A DNA stretch of 64,000 nucleotides from Pseudomonas ceruminis. GTDB taxonomy: Bacteria; Pseudomonadota; Gammaproteobacteria; Pseudomonadales; Pseudomonadaceae. A model generated the notes under the pieces. The model worked only from the letters and a program-made list of their open reading frames with translations, was not told the DNA's origin and ran no database searches. Location of the stretch: NCBI RefSeq assembly GCF_021602025.1, contig NZ_BQHW01000008.1, forward strand, positions 124,001 through 188,000, in the 5' to 3' direction. Position numbers and translations under genes: made by a program. How positions within the stretch are numbered: position 1 is the stretch's first letter; every line of letters begins with the position of its first letter. Positions 10,351 to 19,665 of this stretch are shown piece after piece.

Positions 10351-11262
10351 TCATCGCCCAACGCGTCGCAACCACGCTTCATAATGCGCAGGCCATTCAA
10401 CAGTCGGGGTTCCGGGCCTCCCCATCCCAAACCCATGCCCGCCGGTTGAATAGCGATGCATTTCGACTGGCACATGTTCGCGCTCACAAGCCGCCGCCAT
10501 GATCAGCGTATTCTGCGGATCGGATATAGGGTCATCTTCGGCCTGCACCAGGAACATGGGCGGTGTGTGGCGATTGACCCCTGGCTGCACCGACCATTTG
10601 CGCTCTTCTTCCGGCGACGCCGCTTTCCCCAGCAGAACATGGTAGGTGGAGGTGTGTGTGTAAGGCGCCTCCAGGGTGATGATCGGGTAGATCAGCGCCG
10701 CTCCATCGGCATAAGCCGGGGACGCGTCAAGGGCGTCTTGTGCGGGGTAGGATTGCAGGTCAGGCCGTGTAGCCGCCATCCCTAGCAGATGCCCGCCCGC
10801 AGAAAACCCAAGGACGCTTACCTGTGGATGACGGCTACGTACGATGCGCAAAGCACGTTGAGCATCCTGCAGCGCGACCAGGCTGGCGTCTTGCCAGCTC
10901 TCGGACGGCAAGCGGTAAACAAGTACATACGCCGTGTACCCCCGTGCCGTTAACCAATGAGCGGCAGGTAGGGCTTCTGTGCCGATTTCGATTCTTTTGT
11001 ACCCACCCCCGGCGGCGATCAGCACCGCCTTGCCATTGGACATGGTCGGTTTGAAAACAAGCAATGATGGCCGTGAGATGTGACGAAATGCGCCCTTGTT
11101 GCTGACCTCTTCGGCTCCAGTCGGCCCTCCATTTCCGTGTGGCAGGTTGTTCCACAAAGGCAACCTGGCATCCTCTTGAGTCAATGCATTCGCATTCACC
11201 GTGCTGAACCGTACGGCGAGCAATGCGGCTGCGGTGCCCATACAAAACTGCCGACGCTTCAC
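10351..11262 (-). CDS. Secreted alpha/beta hydrolase (esterase, BD-FAE-like)
   Basis: 303 residues. The N-terminus MKRRQFCMGTAAALLAV looks like a Tat/Sec export signal. The mature part is an alpha/beta hydrolase with oxyanion region AAGGGYKR, nucleophile elbow GFSAGG, an acid in QAEDDPISDPQN and a late histidine in STGGHGFGMGRPG. Such enzymes are acetyl- or carboxyl-esterases acting in the periplasm; the substrate is unknown. The start is GTG at 11262 with a weak AGGA upstream. Separated by ~235 bp without a visible gene from the MFS gene. Confidence 0.8.
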   Translation of the reverse strand: MKRRQFCMGTAAALLAVRFSTVNANALTQEDARLPLWNNLPHGNGGPTGAEEVSNKGAFRHISRPSLLVFKPTMSNGKAVLIAAGGGYKRIEIGTEALPAAHWLTARGYTAYVLVYRLPSESWQDASLVALQDAQRALRIVRSRHPQVSVLGFSAGGHLLGMAATRPDLQSYPAQDALDASPAYADGAALIYPIITLEAPYTHTSTYHVLLGKAASPEEERKWSVQPGVNRHTPPMFLVQAEDDPISDPQNTLIMAAACEREHVPVEMHRYSTGGHGFGMGRPGTPTVEWPAHYEAWLRRVGR

Positions 11263-11498
11263 GGTGATAGGTTCCTGGACGGTGAGTCACGTAGTGGCAG
11301 CGCGTTGCCTGACGCGTTGCACCTGAGCGTCGCACTCTACAGGCATTGGTTACGGCCGGCAGTAGCGCCGGTCGGCGCCAGCGCAGATTTCATACAGCCG
11401 CGCGGCAACTTTCATCGGTCACGGTCCTGCCATCACGCTGAACAACGACACCTTGCACGCTGTAGTGCAAGGCTCGCCTGTGATCGGCAGCCACCGTT

Positions 11499-12827
11499 TC
11501 ATTTCAGTGCTGCCGCCTGTTGCAGATCGAGCAACCGGGTTTCCGGTGCCAGCAGCCAGGATACCAGCAGCCCCAGCAGGGTGATCAGCGCCGCGGCGTA
11601 AAGGGTCTGCGCCACGCCCAGGCTTTCCAGCGAGGCCGGCACTAGATAGGTGCCGGCCGCAGCGCCTATCCGCGAGAACGAGGTGCCTACGCCCACGGCC
11701 ACGGCGCGCATCTCGGTGGGGAACAGCTCGTTTGGGTAGACCAGTGTCAGCACCTGAGCGCCGCCGATGAACAGCGAGTACAGCGAGAACAGCAACAAAA
11801 TGACCGGGCCGGTGCCGTCCGGGTAGGTGCCGAGCCCGAGCAACGCCAGGCCAGACAGCAAGAAGCTGTAGATCAGCATGGGGCGTCGGCCCACGTGGTT
11901 GACCAGCCAGGTCGCGATCAGGCAACCGAGCACGAAAAACAACGTGATTGCCACCGAGCCTAGCGAGCCCATGTCACCGCTGAGTCTGAGGGCCTCGAGC
12001 ACTTTCGGGGCGAACGCGTAAACGGCGAACACCGGCACGATCGAACACGTCCAGAACACCACCACGAAGAACAAGCGTTTGGCATAGCCGCTGCGCAGCA
12101 GGCGGTACAGTGAAAGGCGCTGTTGCGGGGTTTGTTCGGGGAGGTTGGCCAGGGAAAACGATGGCCCATACGTCCGTCGGATAACCTGCTCGGCCTGGGC
12201 GGTCCGGCCTTTGCTGAGCAACCAGCGTGGCGATTCCGGGGTGCCCAGGCGCACCAGAAGCAGTAACGCCCCCAGCACCGCGCCACTGATCAAGGCCAAC
12301 CGCCAGGCATCCGCGCTGGCGCTGCGCAAAAGCAGTTCGCCAACGATATAGGCGCACGCCGCGCCCACGAACCACATCAGGGCCAGGGCCGCCAGGCGAG
12401 GGCCGCGATGGCGGCGTGGCAAAAACTCCACCAGCACCGACGTGGCTACCGGGTACTCGATGCCCACCGCAATGCCGATCAACAAACGCAGGGCGAACAG
12501 CACCTCGGCGGACGCCACCCAGTAGTGCGCCAAGGACGCGACCAGGAAGATCGTCGGGCCAACGAACAGGATGCGTCGGCGTCCAAGGCGGTCGGTCAGC
12601 CAGCCGCCCAACAGGCCGCCGAAAAAGATGCCGATCAATGCCGAGGCGGCCACCAGCCCTTCCCAGAAGCTGTCCAGGTACAAGGCGGATGACAACTGCA
12701 CCATCACCACACCAATGATGCTCAATACATAGCCGTCGACGAACGAACCACCCCAGGCGCAGGCCGTGAGTTTCTGGTGAAAGCCACGCAGGGGCACATC
12801 CTCGATCGATATACAGGAACGGGTCAT
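11499..12827 (-). CDS. MFS transporter, sugar-porter-like
   Basis: 442 residues, 12 predicted membrane segments. Shows the MFS loop motif GGWLTDRLGRRRILF, the sugar-porter-type PESPRWLLSKGR after TM6 and PETRLLD at the C-terminus. Start ATG 12827 is preceded by AAGGAAA; a longer frame is ignored. Closest types are metabolite:H+ symporters of sugars, aromatic acids or quaternary amines. Lies in the same orientation as the binding protein, cupin and GMC oxidoreductase, suggesting import of the substrate they use. Confidence 0.8.
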   Translation of the reverse strand: MTRSCISIEDVPLRGFHQKLTACAWGGSFVDGYVLSIIGVVMVQLSSALYLDSFWEGLVAASALIGIFFGGLLGGWLTDRLGRRRILFVGPTIFLVASLAHYWVASAEVLFALRLLIGIAVGIEYPVATSVLVEFLPRRHRGPRLAALALMWFVGAACAYIVGELLLRSASADAWRLALISGAVLGALLLLVRLGTPESPRWLLSKGRTAQAEQVIRRTYGPSFSLANLPEQTPQQRLSLYRLLRSGYAKRLFFVVVFWTCSIVPVFAVYAFAPKVLEALRLSGDMGSLGSVAITLFFVLGCLIATWLVNHVGRRPMLIYSFLLSGLALLGLGTYPDGTGPVILLLFSLYSLFIGGAQVLTLVYPNELFPTEMRAVAVGVGTSFSRIGAAAGTYLVPASLESLGVAQTLYAAALITLLGLLVSWLLAPETRLLDLQQAAALK

Positions 12828-12926
12828 CGTTGTTTCCTTGAGCGCTGCCCCGTGTCTGGGGGGCAGGCAGGGGAAGATACCGCCCGGCGTCAACGGCGGG
12901 CGGCCCGGGAGGGAAGGGGCTCAGGG

Positions 12927-13826
12927 TTATTGAGCGACGGCGGTCTGCGTGTTATCGAACATGGCTTTGAAGCGGTCCTTGTGCGCGGCGTAGTAGTCGG
13001 CTACCGCCTGGTCGGCAGAGGACTCGCGGGCCTGCTTCATCAGGCTTTCCAGGTCGCTGGTGGGCAGTTTGAAGTTGGCGAAGAAGTGCGCCACTTGCGG
13101 GAAGTCCTGGGTAAAACCCTTGCGTGCCACGGCATGGATCTGTTCGGCGCGGCCGTAGGATTGTTTCGGGTCGTCCAGGTAGCGCAGCGACCAGGTGGAA
13201 AACATCCAGTGCGGGCTCCAGGCGTTGAGCAGCGCCCAGTTGCCGCGCTTTAGCGAACGGTCGAACTCGTTGAGCATGCCGGTTTCGGAGGAGGCGACGA
13301 GCTTGTAGCCATCGAGCTTGTAGTCGGCGATGGCGCGTGTGGCGGTTTTGTATTGGCCGTTGCCAACTTCAGAGGTAAGGATGCGGCCGCCGAACTTCTC
13401 CCGGACTTCTGGCTTGTTCAGGTCTTCGATACTGGCCACTTCGCTTTCCGGGATGCTGGTGGGGACGGCCAGGCCCAGGCGGCCTTCATAAAGCACGCCG
13501 AGGTCTTCGAGCTTGCTCTGGTAACGGTCCCAGAAAGGCTTGTGGCTGTAGGTCAGCCAGGCCATGGGAATCATGTCGACCTTGCCAGTGGCCATGGCCT
13601 GGAACTGGATGCCGATGTCGGCCATGACCAGTTTGACCGGTTGCTTGAGCTGGTCTTGCAAGGCCGTGGTGGCCAGTTTCACGGTAATTTCGGCGTCGGC
13701 CCAGTTGACCCAGCCGATCACGACGGGGCGGGTTTCCTCGGCCTGGGCCAGGCTGGCAGCGGCAGCGACGATCAAGGCGCTGAGCCAGCGGCCGGCGGGG
13801 TGCACACGGGTAGGTTTTGCGGTCAT
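12927..13826 (-). CDS. Glycine betaine/choline-type ABC substrate-binding protein (OpuAC family)
   Basis: 299 residues with a signal peptide (cleavage near ASLAQA-EE). Type-II periplasmic binding protein of the ProX/OpuAC family: VIGWVNWADAEITVKL and aromatic residues (WLTYSHKPFW, NAWSPHWMF) suited to a cation-pi cage for quaternary ammonium ligands. No ABC permease or ATPase lies nearby, so it is an orphan that may feed a distant transporter. The neighbouring choline-dehydrogenase-like GMC enzyme supports a quaternary amine or amino-alcohol substrate (inference). Confidence 0.82.
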   Translation of the reverse strand: MTAKPTRVHPAGRWLSALIVAAAASLAQAEETRPVVIGWVNWADAEITVKLATTALQDQLKQPVKLVMADIGIQFQAMATGKVDMIPMAWLTYSHKPFWDRYQSKLEDLGVLYEGRLGLAVPTSIPESEVASIEDLNKPEVREKFGGRILTSEVGNGQYKTATRAIADYKLDGYKLVASSETGMLNEFDRSLKRGNWALLNAWSPHWMFSTWSLRYLDDPKQSYGRAEQIHAVARKGFTQDFPQVAHFFANFKLPTSDLESLMKQARESSADQAVADYYAAHKDRFKAMFDNTQTAVAQ

Positions 13827-13934
13827 CGGGCATCTCCATTCTTTTACTTGGTTTTGGCAGATTGACGATGGGTCGCCCCGGCGATTGTTATTGGGATTGC
13901 CGAGGTCGGGAGTTGCAACAGGTTCTGTAACGGG

Positions 13935-14204
13935 TCAGCGGTACTGGTAGCGGTTGGTGATGGCCGCCGAGATCGCCCACACCGCGTGGACGCCTTTGTC
14001 GATGGTGACACGGCTGCCGGGAGCAATGGCCACCGGGGCATTGCCGCTGCTGTGAATGACAGCGTTGCCTTGTTGCACCACGAACTCTACGTCCTGCTCG
14101 TAGTGGTATTCGAACCGGTCGGTTTCACCGCTTTCCCAGAGCGCCCAGGTCTGGCATTGGAGGCGCTCTTGCTCGTTGGCCGGGCGGTGCGTGATGTGTG
14201 TCAT
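13935..14204 (-). CDS. Small cupin-domain protein
   Basis: 89 residues forming a single cupin barrel: FEYHYEQDVEFVVQQGNAVIHSSGNAPVAIAPGSRVTIDKG. The start ATG 14204 has a GAGGAG ribosome site; an upstream in-frame extension overlaps the GMC gene and is rejected. Possible metal-binding or sensory role in the catabolic cluster; exact function unknown. Sits 16 bp downstream of the GMC oxidoreductase gene. Confidence 0.7.
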   Translation of the reverse strand: MTHITHRPANEQERLQCQTWALWESGETDRFEYHYEQDVEFVVQQGNAVIHSSGNAPVAIAPGSRVTIDKGVHAVWAISAAITNRYQYR

Positions 14205-14220
14205 GGAGGCTCCTCGCAGG

Positions 14221-15885
14221 TCAGGCCGAAGCCTTGTGAAGTGTCGGTAAGGCGCACTGGCTGTGGTAAGGCAGCGCTTCGCGGGGCAGGGCGGGTTTGC
14301 CCAGCAGCAGATCACTGGCCTTTTCGGCGAGCATGATGGTGGCGGCGTTGATGTTGGCACTGGGCACGGACGGGAACACCGATGCATCGATCACCCGCAG
14401 CATGTCGACCCCCCTGACTCGCAGTTGGCTGTCCACCACCGCCAGTGCGTCGTTGGCGTCGCCCATGCGGCACGTGCCGCACGGGTGGTAGGCGCTGGCG
14501 GCATCTTCGCGGATGAAATCGTCCATTGCCTTGCCGCCACGCACCTGCACCCCTGGGGTGTCTTCGCGGTGGTTGAAGCGCTTGAGCGCGGGCTGCTCGG
14601 CGAAAGCCAGGCCCAGGCGCATGGCTTCGCGCATCACCCGCCAGTCTTCTTCGGTGGCCATGTAGTTGGGGTCTATGCGCAGCGGGTCGGACACCTTGGC
14701 GCTACGCAGGCGTACCGTGCCGCGGCTGGTCGGGCGCATGGGGCCGACGCCGATGCGGTAGCCGTAGGTGGTGGGGGCCGGGATCCAGTTCTTGTCGAAG
14801 AACACCGGGAAGAAGTGAAACTGGATATCCGGGTGAGGTGTGGTTGGCGCGCTGTTGAGAAACGCCCCAACGTGGCACTGGTTTACCGCAGCCACACCTT
14901 TTTTGAGGCCGAACCACTGCACACCAGCCCACAGCATGCGGTGCGGTTGCAGCTCCTTGTTGAGCGAGACTGGCGCTTTGACTTCGACCTGGATGTGGCA
15001 TTCCAGGTGGTCCTGAAGGTTTTCGCCAACCCCAGGCAGGTTCACATGGCAGGCGATGCCGTGTTCACGCAGGTGGGCAGCCGGGCCGATGCCAGAGAGC
15101 ATCAGCAACTGGGCAGAGCCAAATACACCACAGCACAGCAGTGTTTCGCGGCGGGCTGTCACATCGATGAGCCGGCCGTTGTACAGCACGCGAGCCCCCT
15201 TGGCACGGGTGCCCTGCAGGTTGATCTGCTGGACCTCGCAACCCAGCCAGATGGTCAAGTTGGGCTGGGCACCGAGGGAATGCAGGTAGCCGTAGGCGGC
15301 GCTGTTGCGCACACCGTCGCGCACGCTCATTTCAAAACGCGACACGCCCTCCTGACGGTAGCCATTGACGTCATCGGTCAGGGCAAAGCCTGCCTGCTGA
15401 CCCGCCTCGAGAAACGCCGCGTTCAGTGGGCTCAGCCGTTCCTGGCGTTGCGCCCGGATCGGCCCTGCGTGGCCGCGGTGGGGGCTGTCGATGACGCTGG
15501 ACTCGATCTTCTTGAAGTAAGGGGCGCAGTCGGCCCAGCCCCAGCCCTGGGCGCCTTCATGCTCCCAGCGGTCGTAATCCATGGGGTGGCCGCGCAGCCA
15601 GGTCATGCCATTGATCGATGACGATCCGCCCAGCACTCGGCCACGAGGCTGCTGGATGCGCCGGTTGTTCAAGTGCGCCTGGGCTTCTGTGTAGTACCAC
15701 CAATTGTACTTGGAGGTTGGTTTGAAGGCTGAGCGCAGGCCAGCCGGCATGCGGATGATCCAGGACTTGTCCGAAGGGCCGACCTCCAGCAGCAGGACCT
15801 GGTGGCCCGCATCGGCCAGCCGGCGCGCCAGCACACAGCCTGCGGAGCCAGCGCCCGCGATGACATAATCGTATTCAGCCTGCAT
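14221..15885 (-). CDS. GMC-family FAD oxidoreductase (choline/alcohol dehydrogenase-like)
   Basis: 554 residues, full length for GMC oxidoreductases. The N-terminal FAD-binding beta-alpha-beta reads YVIAGAGSAGCVLARRLADAG; GMC signature 1 is around GRVLGGSSSINGMTWLRG; the C-terminal active-site region HPCGTCRMG and NINAATIMLAEKASD carry the conserved His/Asn pair. Oxidises an alcohol to aldehyde with FAD; homology to choline dehydrogenase does not fix the substrate. Transcribed divergently from the LysR gene across a 210-bp region with repeated TAAGC/GCTTA motifs. Confidence 0.87.
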   Translation of the reverse strand: MQAEYDYVIAGAGSAGCVLARRLADAGHQVLLLEVGPSDKSWIIRMPAGLRSAFKPTSKYNWWYYTEAQAHLNNRRIQQPRGRVLGGSSSINGMTWLRGHPMDYDRWEHEGAQGWGWADCAPYFKKIESSVIDSPHRGHAGPIRAQRQERLSPLNAAFLEAGQQAGFALTDDVNGYRQEGVSRFEMSVRDGVRNSAAYGYLHSLGAQPNLTIWLGCEVQQINLQGTRAKGARVLYNGRLIDVTARRETLLCCGVFGSAQLLMLSGIGPAAHLREHGIACHVNLPGVGENLQDHLECHIQVEVKAPVSLNKELQPHRMLWAGVQWFGLKKGVAAVNQCHVGAFLNSAPTTPHPDIQFHFFPVFFDKNWIPAPTTYGYRIGVGPMRPTSRGTVRLRSAKVSDPLRIDPNYMATEEDWRVMREAMRLGLAFAEQPALKRFNHREDTPGVQVRGGKAMDDFIREDAASAYHPCGTCRMGDANDALAVVDSQLRVRGVDMLRVIDASVFPSVPSANINAATIMLAEKASDLLLGKPALPREALPYHSQCALPTLHKASA

Positions 15886-15971
15886 TTCTTGCTCTCCAGT
15901 ACACCAGGCAACTCACCGTGGGTAACCGCGAATCTATCCAAGCCACTGGCGGCTGAAAATTGAATAAAAAA

Positions 15972-15998
15972 TAAGCGCGGCTTAAAAAAAACTTAAGC
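15972..15998. promoter_or_regulatory. Candidate operator between GMC oxidoreductase and LysR genes
   Basis: Two nested inverted motifs: TAAGC-GCG-GCTTA (15972-15984) and GCTTAA-N7-TTAAGC (15980-15998). They sit in the divergent intergenic region, where a LysR regulator normally binds. Assignment is by position only. Confidence 0.45.
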
Positions 15999-16095
15999 GT
16001 TCCCGACGCGGGCCCGCAGCACCTTCAAATTGACAGGGCCTTGCCCGGCTTGCCTAATGAGTGCATCTCGATGCCCACTTTCTGGGGATGCCCGC

Positions 16096-16953
16096 GTGCG
16101 CCACTTGGACCTGTCACTGTTGCATAGCTTCAAGACCATTGCCGAGTGCGGCAGCCTGGCCCAGGCATCGGTACGCCTGCACAAAACCCAGGCAGCCGTC
16201 AGCATCCAGTTGAAAAAGCTCGAGGACCTTGTGGGCAAGCGCCTGATCGACCGCGGCAACCAGCAGGCCCGGCTGACCAGTCACGGTGAGCAGTTGCTTC
16301 AGTACGCACGCAAGATGCTGGCGCTGAGCGACGAGGCCATGGCGTTGTTCATCGAGCAGCAAGTCAGCGGGACCGTGCGCTTCGGCATTCCGGACGACTA
16401 CGCCAGCGCGTTTCTATCGCCGGTGCTGCAACAGTTCACCGCCTTGTACCCCAAGGCCCGGGTAAAGATTCGCAACGACATCAGCCAGCACCTGTTCACT
16501 GCCTTGGAGCAGGGGGAACTGGACCTGGCCTTGCTGACACAACGCAGCGGTGATGGGCAGGGCGAGATCTGGCGCTGCGACCAACTGCACTGGGTGGCAG
16601 CCGCACATTACCAGGCACAGCCCACTGCGCCGCTTCCTCTGGCCCTGTATCCACATGGTTGCGGGTATCGGCGGCAAATTCTCGCCGCCTTGAGCAACAA
16701 CCAGCGCGATTATGAAATTGCTTTCGAGTGCACAGGAGTTACGGGTGTGCACTTGGCAGTGGACAGCGGCCTGGCCATTGCTGCAACGTCCAACCCATTG
16801 ATCCAGCCTGGCTGGCGGGTGCTGGACGAAGAGGACGACGCGTTGCCAACGTTGGGCAATGTCATGATCGAGCTGCGTTTCGGTGCCAATGAAGCCAGTC
16901 CGGCGACCTGTTATTTCGCGGATGAGTTACGTAGGCAGGTCATGGACAGGTAG
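16096..16953 (+). CDS. LysR-family transcriptional regulator
   Basis: 286 residues from GTG 16096 (MRHLDLSLLHSFKTIAE), which matches the usual LysR N-terminus; longer starts at 16030 or 16057 remain possible. N-terminal winged helix (CGSLAQASVRLHKTQAAVSIQLKKLEDLVGKRLI) followed by a periplasmic-binding-protein-like effector domain. Divergent from the GMC oxidoreductase gene, so probably the activator of that cluster. Confidence 0.88.
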   Translation: MRHLDLSLLHSFKTIAECGSLAQASVRLHKTQAAVSIQLKKLEDLVGKRLIDRGNQQARLTSHGEQLLQYARKMLALSDEAMALFIEQQVSGTVRFGIPDDYASAFLSPVLQQFTALYPKARVKIRNDISQHLFTALEQGELDLALLTQRSGDGQGEIWRCDQLHWVAAAHYQAQPTAPLPLALYPHGCGYRRQILAALSNNQRDYEIAFECTGVTGVHLAVDSGLAIAATSNPLIQPGWRVLDEEDDALPTLGNVMIELRFGANEASPATCYFADELRRQVMDR

Positions 16954-16958
16954 CGTGG

Positions 16959-17144
16959 TTACTGCAACGTAGGGGGCCTCACGGCGTCAGGCAGCGCTGC
17001 TATCACCGCCTCTATCTGTGCGATCTTGCAGGCCATCCGTTGCGCTTCCTCACGCTTGCCCTGCGTTGTAAAACGGTCCCGTTCCTTGCGCAATTCAAGC
17101 AGGTTTTTTTGCAACGCCAGGGCAGAGGTAGTGAACTGATCCAT
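16959..17144 (-). CDS. Small charged hypothetical protein
   Basis: 61 residues, probably two amphipathic helices forming a coiled coil (LQKNLLELRKERDRFTTQGK). GAGAGAA precedes the ATG. No function recognised. A competing 72-residue frame (17012-17230) overlaps it out of frame and looks less protein-like. The next ~490 bp up to 17,632 hold no convincing gene. Confidence 0.5.
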   Translation of the reverse strand: MDQFTTSALALQKNLLELRKERDRFTTQGKREEAQRMACKIAQIEAVIAALPDAVRPPTLQ

Positions 17145-17632
17145 GGTTCTCTCATGCTGAAGGCATCCGTGCCATTGTAGGAAACGTGGACCGTAACAGC
17201 TCGATATTCCTGCGAAAACTGAGGTTTCATACAGGAAATACTCTCAGCATGTTTTCCTCCTACGGCACACGGAAAAACATCCTACAAATTTGAGATTCCG
17301 CTGTTTCTTTTCATGTAAGGCAAACCTTCGCCTGATGCCCGGGTTTGCTGAGTGCTGAGCCCGTCGGCCAGCCTCATCAGATGAGTGAACTGACACCGAA
17401 CCCTAGGCTTCGCCTGGAAATTTTCTGTAGCAAATACGCATACCGGGGCACGCTCAGTGCTGCCTGCTCAAGTTTTTTGAACACTACAAAAAAATCGCAC
17501 TAAACGCCTCTGACGGTCATTTGTATTCATTTTGTTGCACTTACACTCCATTTAATTTCGATTATTTTCAGCTCGCCAGCGCTCTAAGCTGCTCCGGTCG
17601 CCGCGTTCCAGAGCGGTTTCCGGAGTTTGCTC

Positions 17633-17800
17633 ATGTCGCCTGCCTGCGAAGTATGGATTCCTCCCAAGCGCTCGTCCGATGACCTGATCGAGTGGCTGCG
17701 CATGCTGATGCGCGCCGAGCGGGCGGGTGCACCATCGCCCCGCCCAGCACTGACTCCAGCCCGTGCGCCAAAATCAATAAGGACACACCATGCCTTCTGA
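17633..17800 (+). CDS. Short ORF overlapping the cfa start (leader-like)
   Basis: 55 codons beginning MSPACEVWIPPKRSSDDL and running 11 nt into cfa, out of frame. CGGAG lies 7 nt upstream of its ATG. Third-position GC is high in the first two thirds, as in real Pseudomonas genes. The overlap suggests translational coupling to cfa; whether the peptide itself matters is unknown. Confidence 0.45.
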   Translation: MSPACEVWIPPKRSSDDLIEWLRMLMRAERAGAPSPRPALTPARAPKSIRTHHAF

Positions 17801-18944
17801 GCTTTCCACTGATCTGCCCGAACCTGCGCAAGGCAACCGTACCACCCGTTTCGCTCGTTCCCTGCTAGCCCAGGCCGGTCTCGGCCTGCATGGCGAACAG
17901 CCCTGGGACATGCACCTGCACAGTGATGATGTTCCCCGACGTGCCTTGGCCCAGGGCAACCTTGGCCTGGGCGAGGCCTACATGGAGGGCGCCTGGGACT
18001 GCGATCAGCTGGACGAATTTTTTGCCCGGCTGCTGCGGGCTCAAGTACCCGACCGTATCAGCCCGCTGGCCTTGATCTACCATGCGCTTCAGGCACGCCT
18101 GCTGAACCGTCAGACTGTTGACCGCGCCTGGACGGTAGGAGAGCGTCACTACGACCTGGGCAACGACTTCTACGCGGCCATGCTCGACCCGCGCATGACC
18201 TACACCTGTGGTTACTGGAAAGACGCCGACAACCTGGCCCAGGCCCAGGAAGCCAAGCTCGACCTGATCTGCCGCAAGCTCGGCCTGCAACCTGGCATGC
18301 GCGTGCTGGACATCGGGTGTGGTTGGGGCAGCTTCATGGGATTTGCTGCCGAGCGTTATGGGGTCGAGTGCGTGGGTGTAACCATTTCCCGCGAGCAGTG
18401 CCAGTGGGCAGAAAAACGCTACAAAGGCCTGCCGTTGGCATTTCGTCTGCAGGACTACCGCGAACTGAACGAGCGTTTCGACCGCATTGTCAGCATCGGC
18501 ATGTTCGAGCACGTCGGGCGCAAGAACCACCGCACCTTCATGGAGGTGGCTGCGCGCTGCCTGGATGATGAAGGCCTGCTGTTGCTGCATACCATCGGCA
18601 AGAACCGCCGGCGCGATGTGCCCGATCGCTGGATCGACAAATACATCTTCCCCAACGGCGATCTGCCCTCGATCGGCCAGATTGGCGATGCCGCCGACGG
18701 CCTGCTGGTGGTCGAAGACCTGCACAACTTCGGTGCCGACTACGACCGCACCCTGATGGCCTGGTACGCCAATTTCGAGGCCCACTGGCAATACTTCGCC
18801 AATGAGCTGGGTGAGCGCTTCCAGCGTATGTGGCGGTATTACCTGCTGTCGTGCGCAGGGGCATTCCGGGCACGTGACATCCAGCTGTGGCAGTGGGTGA
18901 TGTCGCGCCAGGGCGTCGTCGGGGGCTATCAGCGGGTGAGCTAA
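17790..18944 (+). CDS. cfa: Cyclopropane-fatty-acyl-phospholipid synthase
   Basis: 384 residues. Methylates cis double bonds of membrane phospholipid acyl chains with SAM, usually on entry to stationary phase. SAM-binding motif VLDIGCGWGSFMGFAAERYG, followed by VTISREQCQWA and the IVSIGMFEHVGRKNH segment; the N-terminal lipid-binding part contains ERHYDLGNDFYAAMLDPRMTYTCGYW. Soluble enzyme acting at the inner membrane. Confidence 0.96.
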   Translation: MPSELSTDLPEPAQGNRTTRFARSLLAQAGLGLHGEQPWDMHLHSDDVPRRALAQGNLGLGEAYMEGAWDCDQLDEFFARLLRAQVPDRISPLALIYHALQARLLNRQTVDRAWTVGERHYDLGNDFYAAMLDPRMTYTCGYWKDADNLAQAQEAKLDLICRKLGLQPGMRVLDIGCGWGSFMGFAAERYGVECVGVTISREQCQWAEKRYKGLPLAFRLQDYRELNERFDRIVSIGMFEHVGRKNHRTFMEVAARCLDDEGLLLLHTIGKNRRRDVPDRWIDKYIFPNGDLPSIGQIGDAADGLLVVEDLHNFGADYDRTLMAWYANFEAHWQYFANELGERFQRMWRYYLLSCAGAFRARDIQLWQWVMSRQGVVGGYQRVS

Positions 18945-19077
18945 GCCATGCGGGGGTCGCAAGACGGCCCCGCAGGCACCTATCTGATACGCTTTTTTTC
19001 CACAAACCTGAATCTGTAACCGTATCAGCCAAGCCTCGACAATGCTCTTCATCCTGACATCACGTGAAGAGGTTCCG

Positions 19078-19161
19078 ATGGGCAAGCTGGCGCTGTTTCT
19101 GGGTGGCTTTCTGCTGTTGACCATTCTGATAGGCCTGCTTGGCACCATTCCGCCAAGCTGA
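19078..19161 (+). CDS. 27-residue single-span membrane peptide downstream of cfa
   Basis: MGKLALFLGGFLLLTILIGL then LGTIPPS: nearly the whole peptide is one hydrophobic helix with a Lys at the N-terminus. AAGAGG lies 7 nt before the ATG. A GGCCCGCC/GGCGGGCC hairpin follows at 19,179-19,200. Well below usual annotation limits; likely a genuine small membrane protein. Confidence 0.6.
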   Translation: MGKLALFLGGFLLLTILIGLLGTIPPS

Positions 19162-19178
19162 CCTGCTTTTTACCCACC

Positions 19179-19200
19179 GGCCCGCCGTTCTTGGCGGGCC
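19179..19200. terminator. Hairpin after the small membrane peptide
   Basis: GGCCCGCC-GTTCTT-GGCGGGCC perfect 8-bp stem. It has no U tract, so a terminator role is tentative. Confidence 0.4.
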
Positions 19201-19354
19201 AAATGCGTGTCTGCTCAATCCGCTCTTTTACGTCACCCACCGGCTTGGTGGTTGATGCAAGTCATTCTCAAGTGCTAGCCCATCGTGTACCCTGCCGCTC
19301 GCGTCATAATGGGTCGCGGCTGTGGCCGTTCTTTTGCGTTGGAGTGAACAGAGA

Positions 19355-19549
19355 ATGGAATGCATGAAGGCCGCTGCAGCCATGCTGGAGTGGCGAAGCC
19401 GTTTTCTCGCGCAAGGCACCCTGGATGAAGACGGCTATGACCAGGCGTTACGCAGTGCCCAAGCGCTGGAGCAGTCCGGTGTGATTAGCGCGGCTGAATG
19501 GATCGAGCTGGTAAAGGCGGCGAACGCGGCGCTGCTAGATGTGCGATAA
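19355..19549 (+). CDS. Small conserved hypothetical protein
   Basis: 64 residues from ATG 19355 (MECMKAAAAMLEWRSRFLAQ), preceded by GGAG. All-helical, acidic, soluble; ends ELVKAANAALLDVR. Resembles short helical proteins common in Pseudomonas; no function recognised. Confidence 0.6.
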   Translation: MECMKAAAAMLEWRSRFLAQGTLDEDGYDQALRSAQALEQSGVISAAEWIELVKAANAALLDVR

Positions 19550-19665
19550 GTCCTTCTTTACGCGGGGAAATCTGTCCACAAAAAACGTGGGTAGGTCTGT
19601 GGATAAAATGCTGTAAGCCAGGCCGCTGGCGGCCTCCGTTAAATTGAGCAGATTTTGAACAGCCA

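Noticed and set aside
10207-10449. 80-codon forward frame after tRNA-Ser
   Set aside because: Antisense to the end of the hydrolase gene, no ribosome site, no protein-like pattern.
17012-17230. 72-codon frame preceded by an AGGAGG-MLRVFPV mini-ORF
   Set aside because: The downstream frame is composition-wise a shadow of 16959-17144; the mini-ORF alone is too short to claim.
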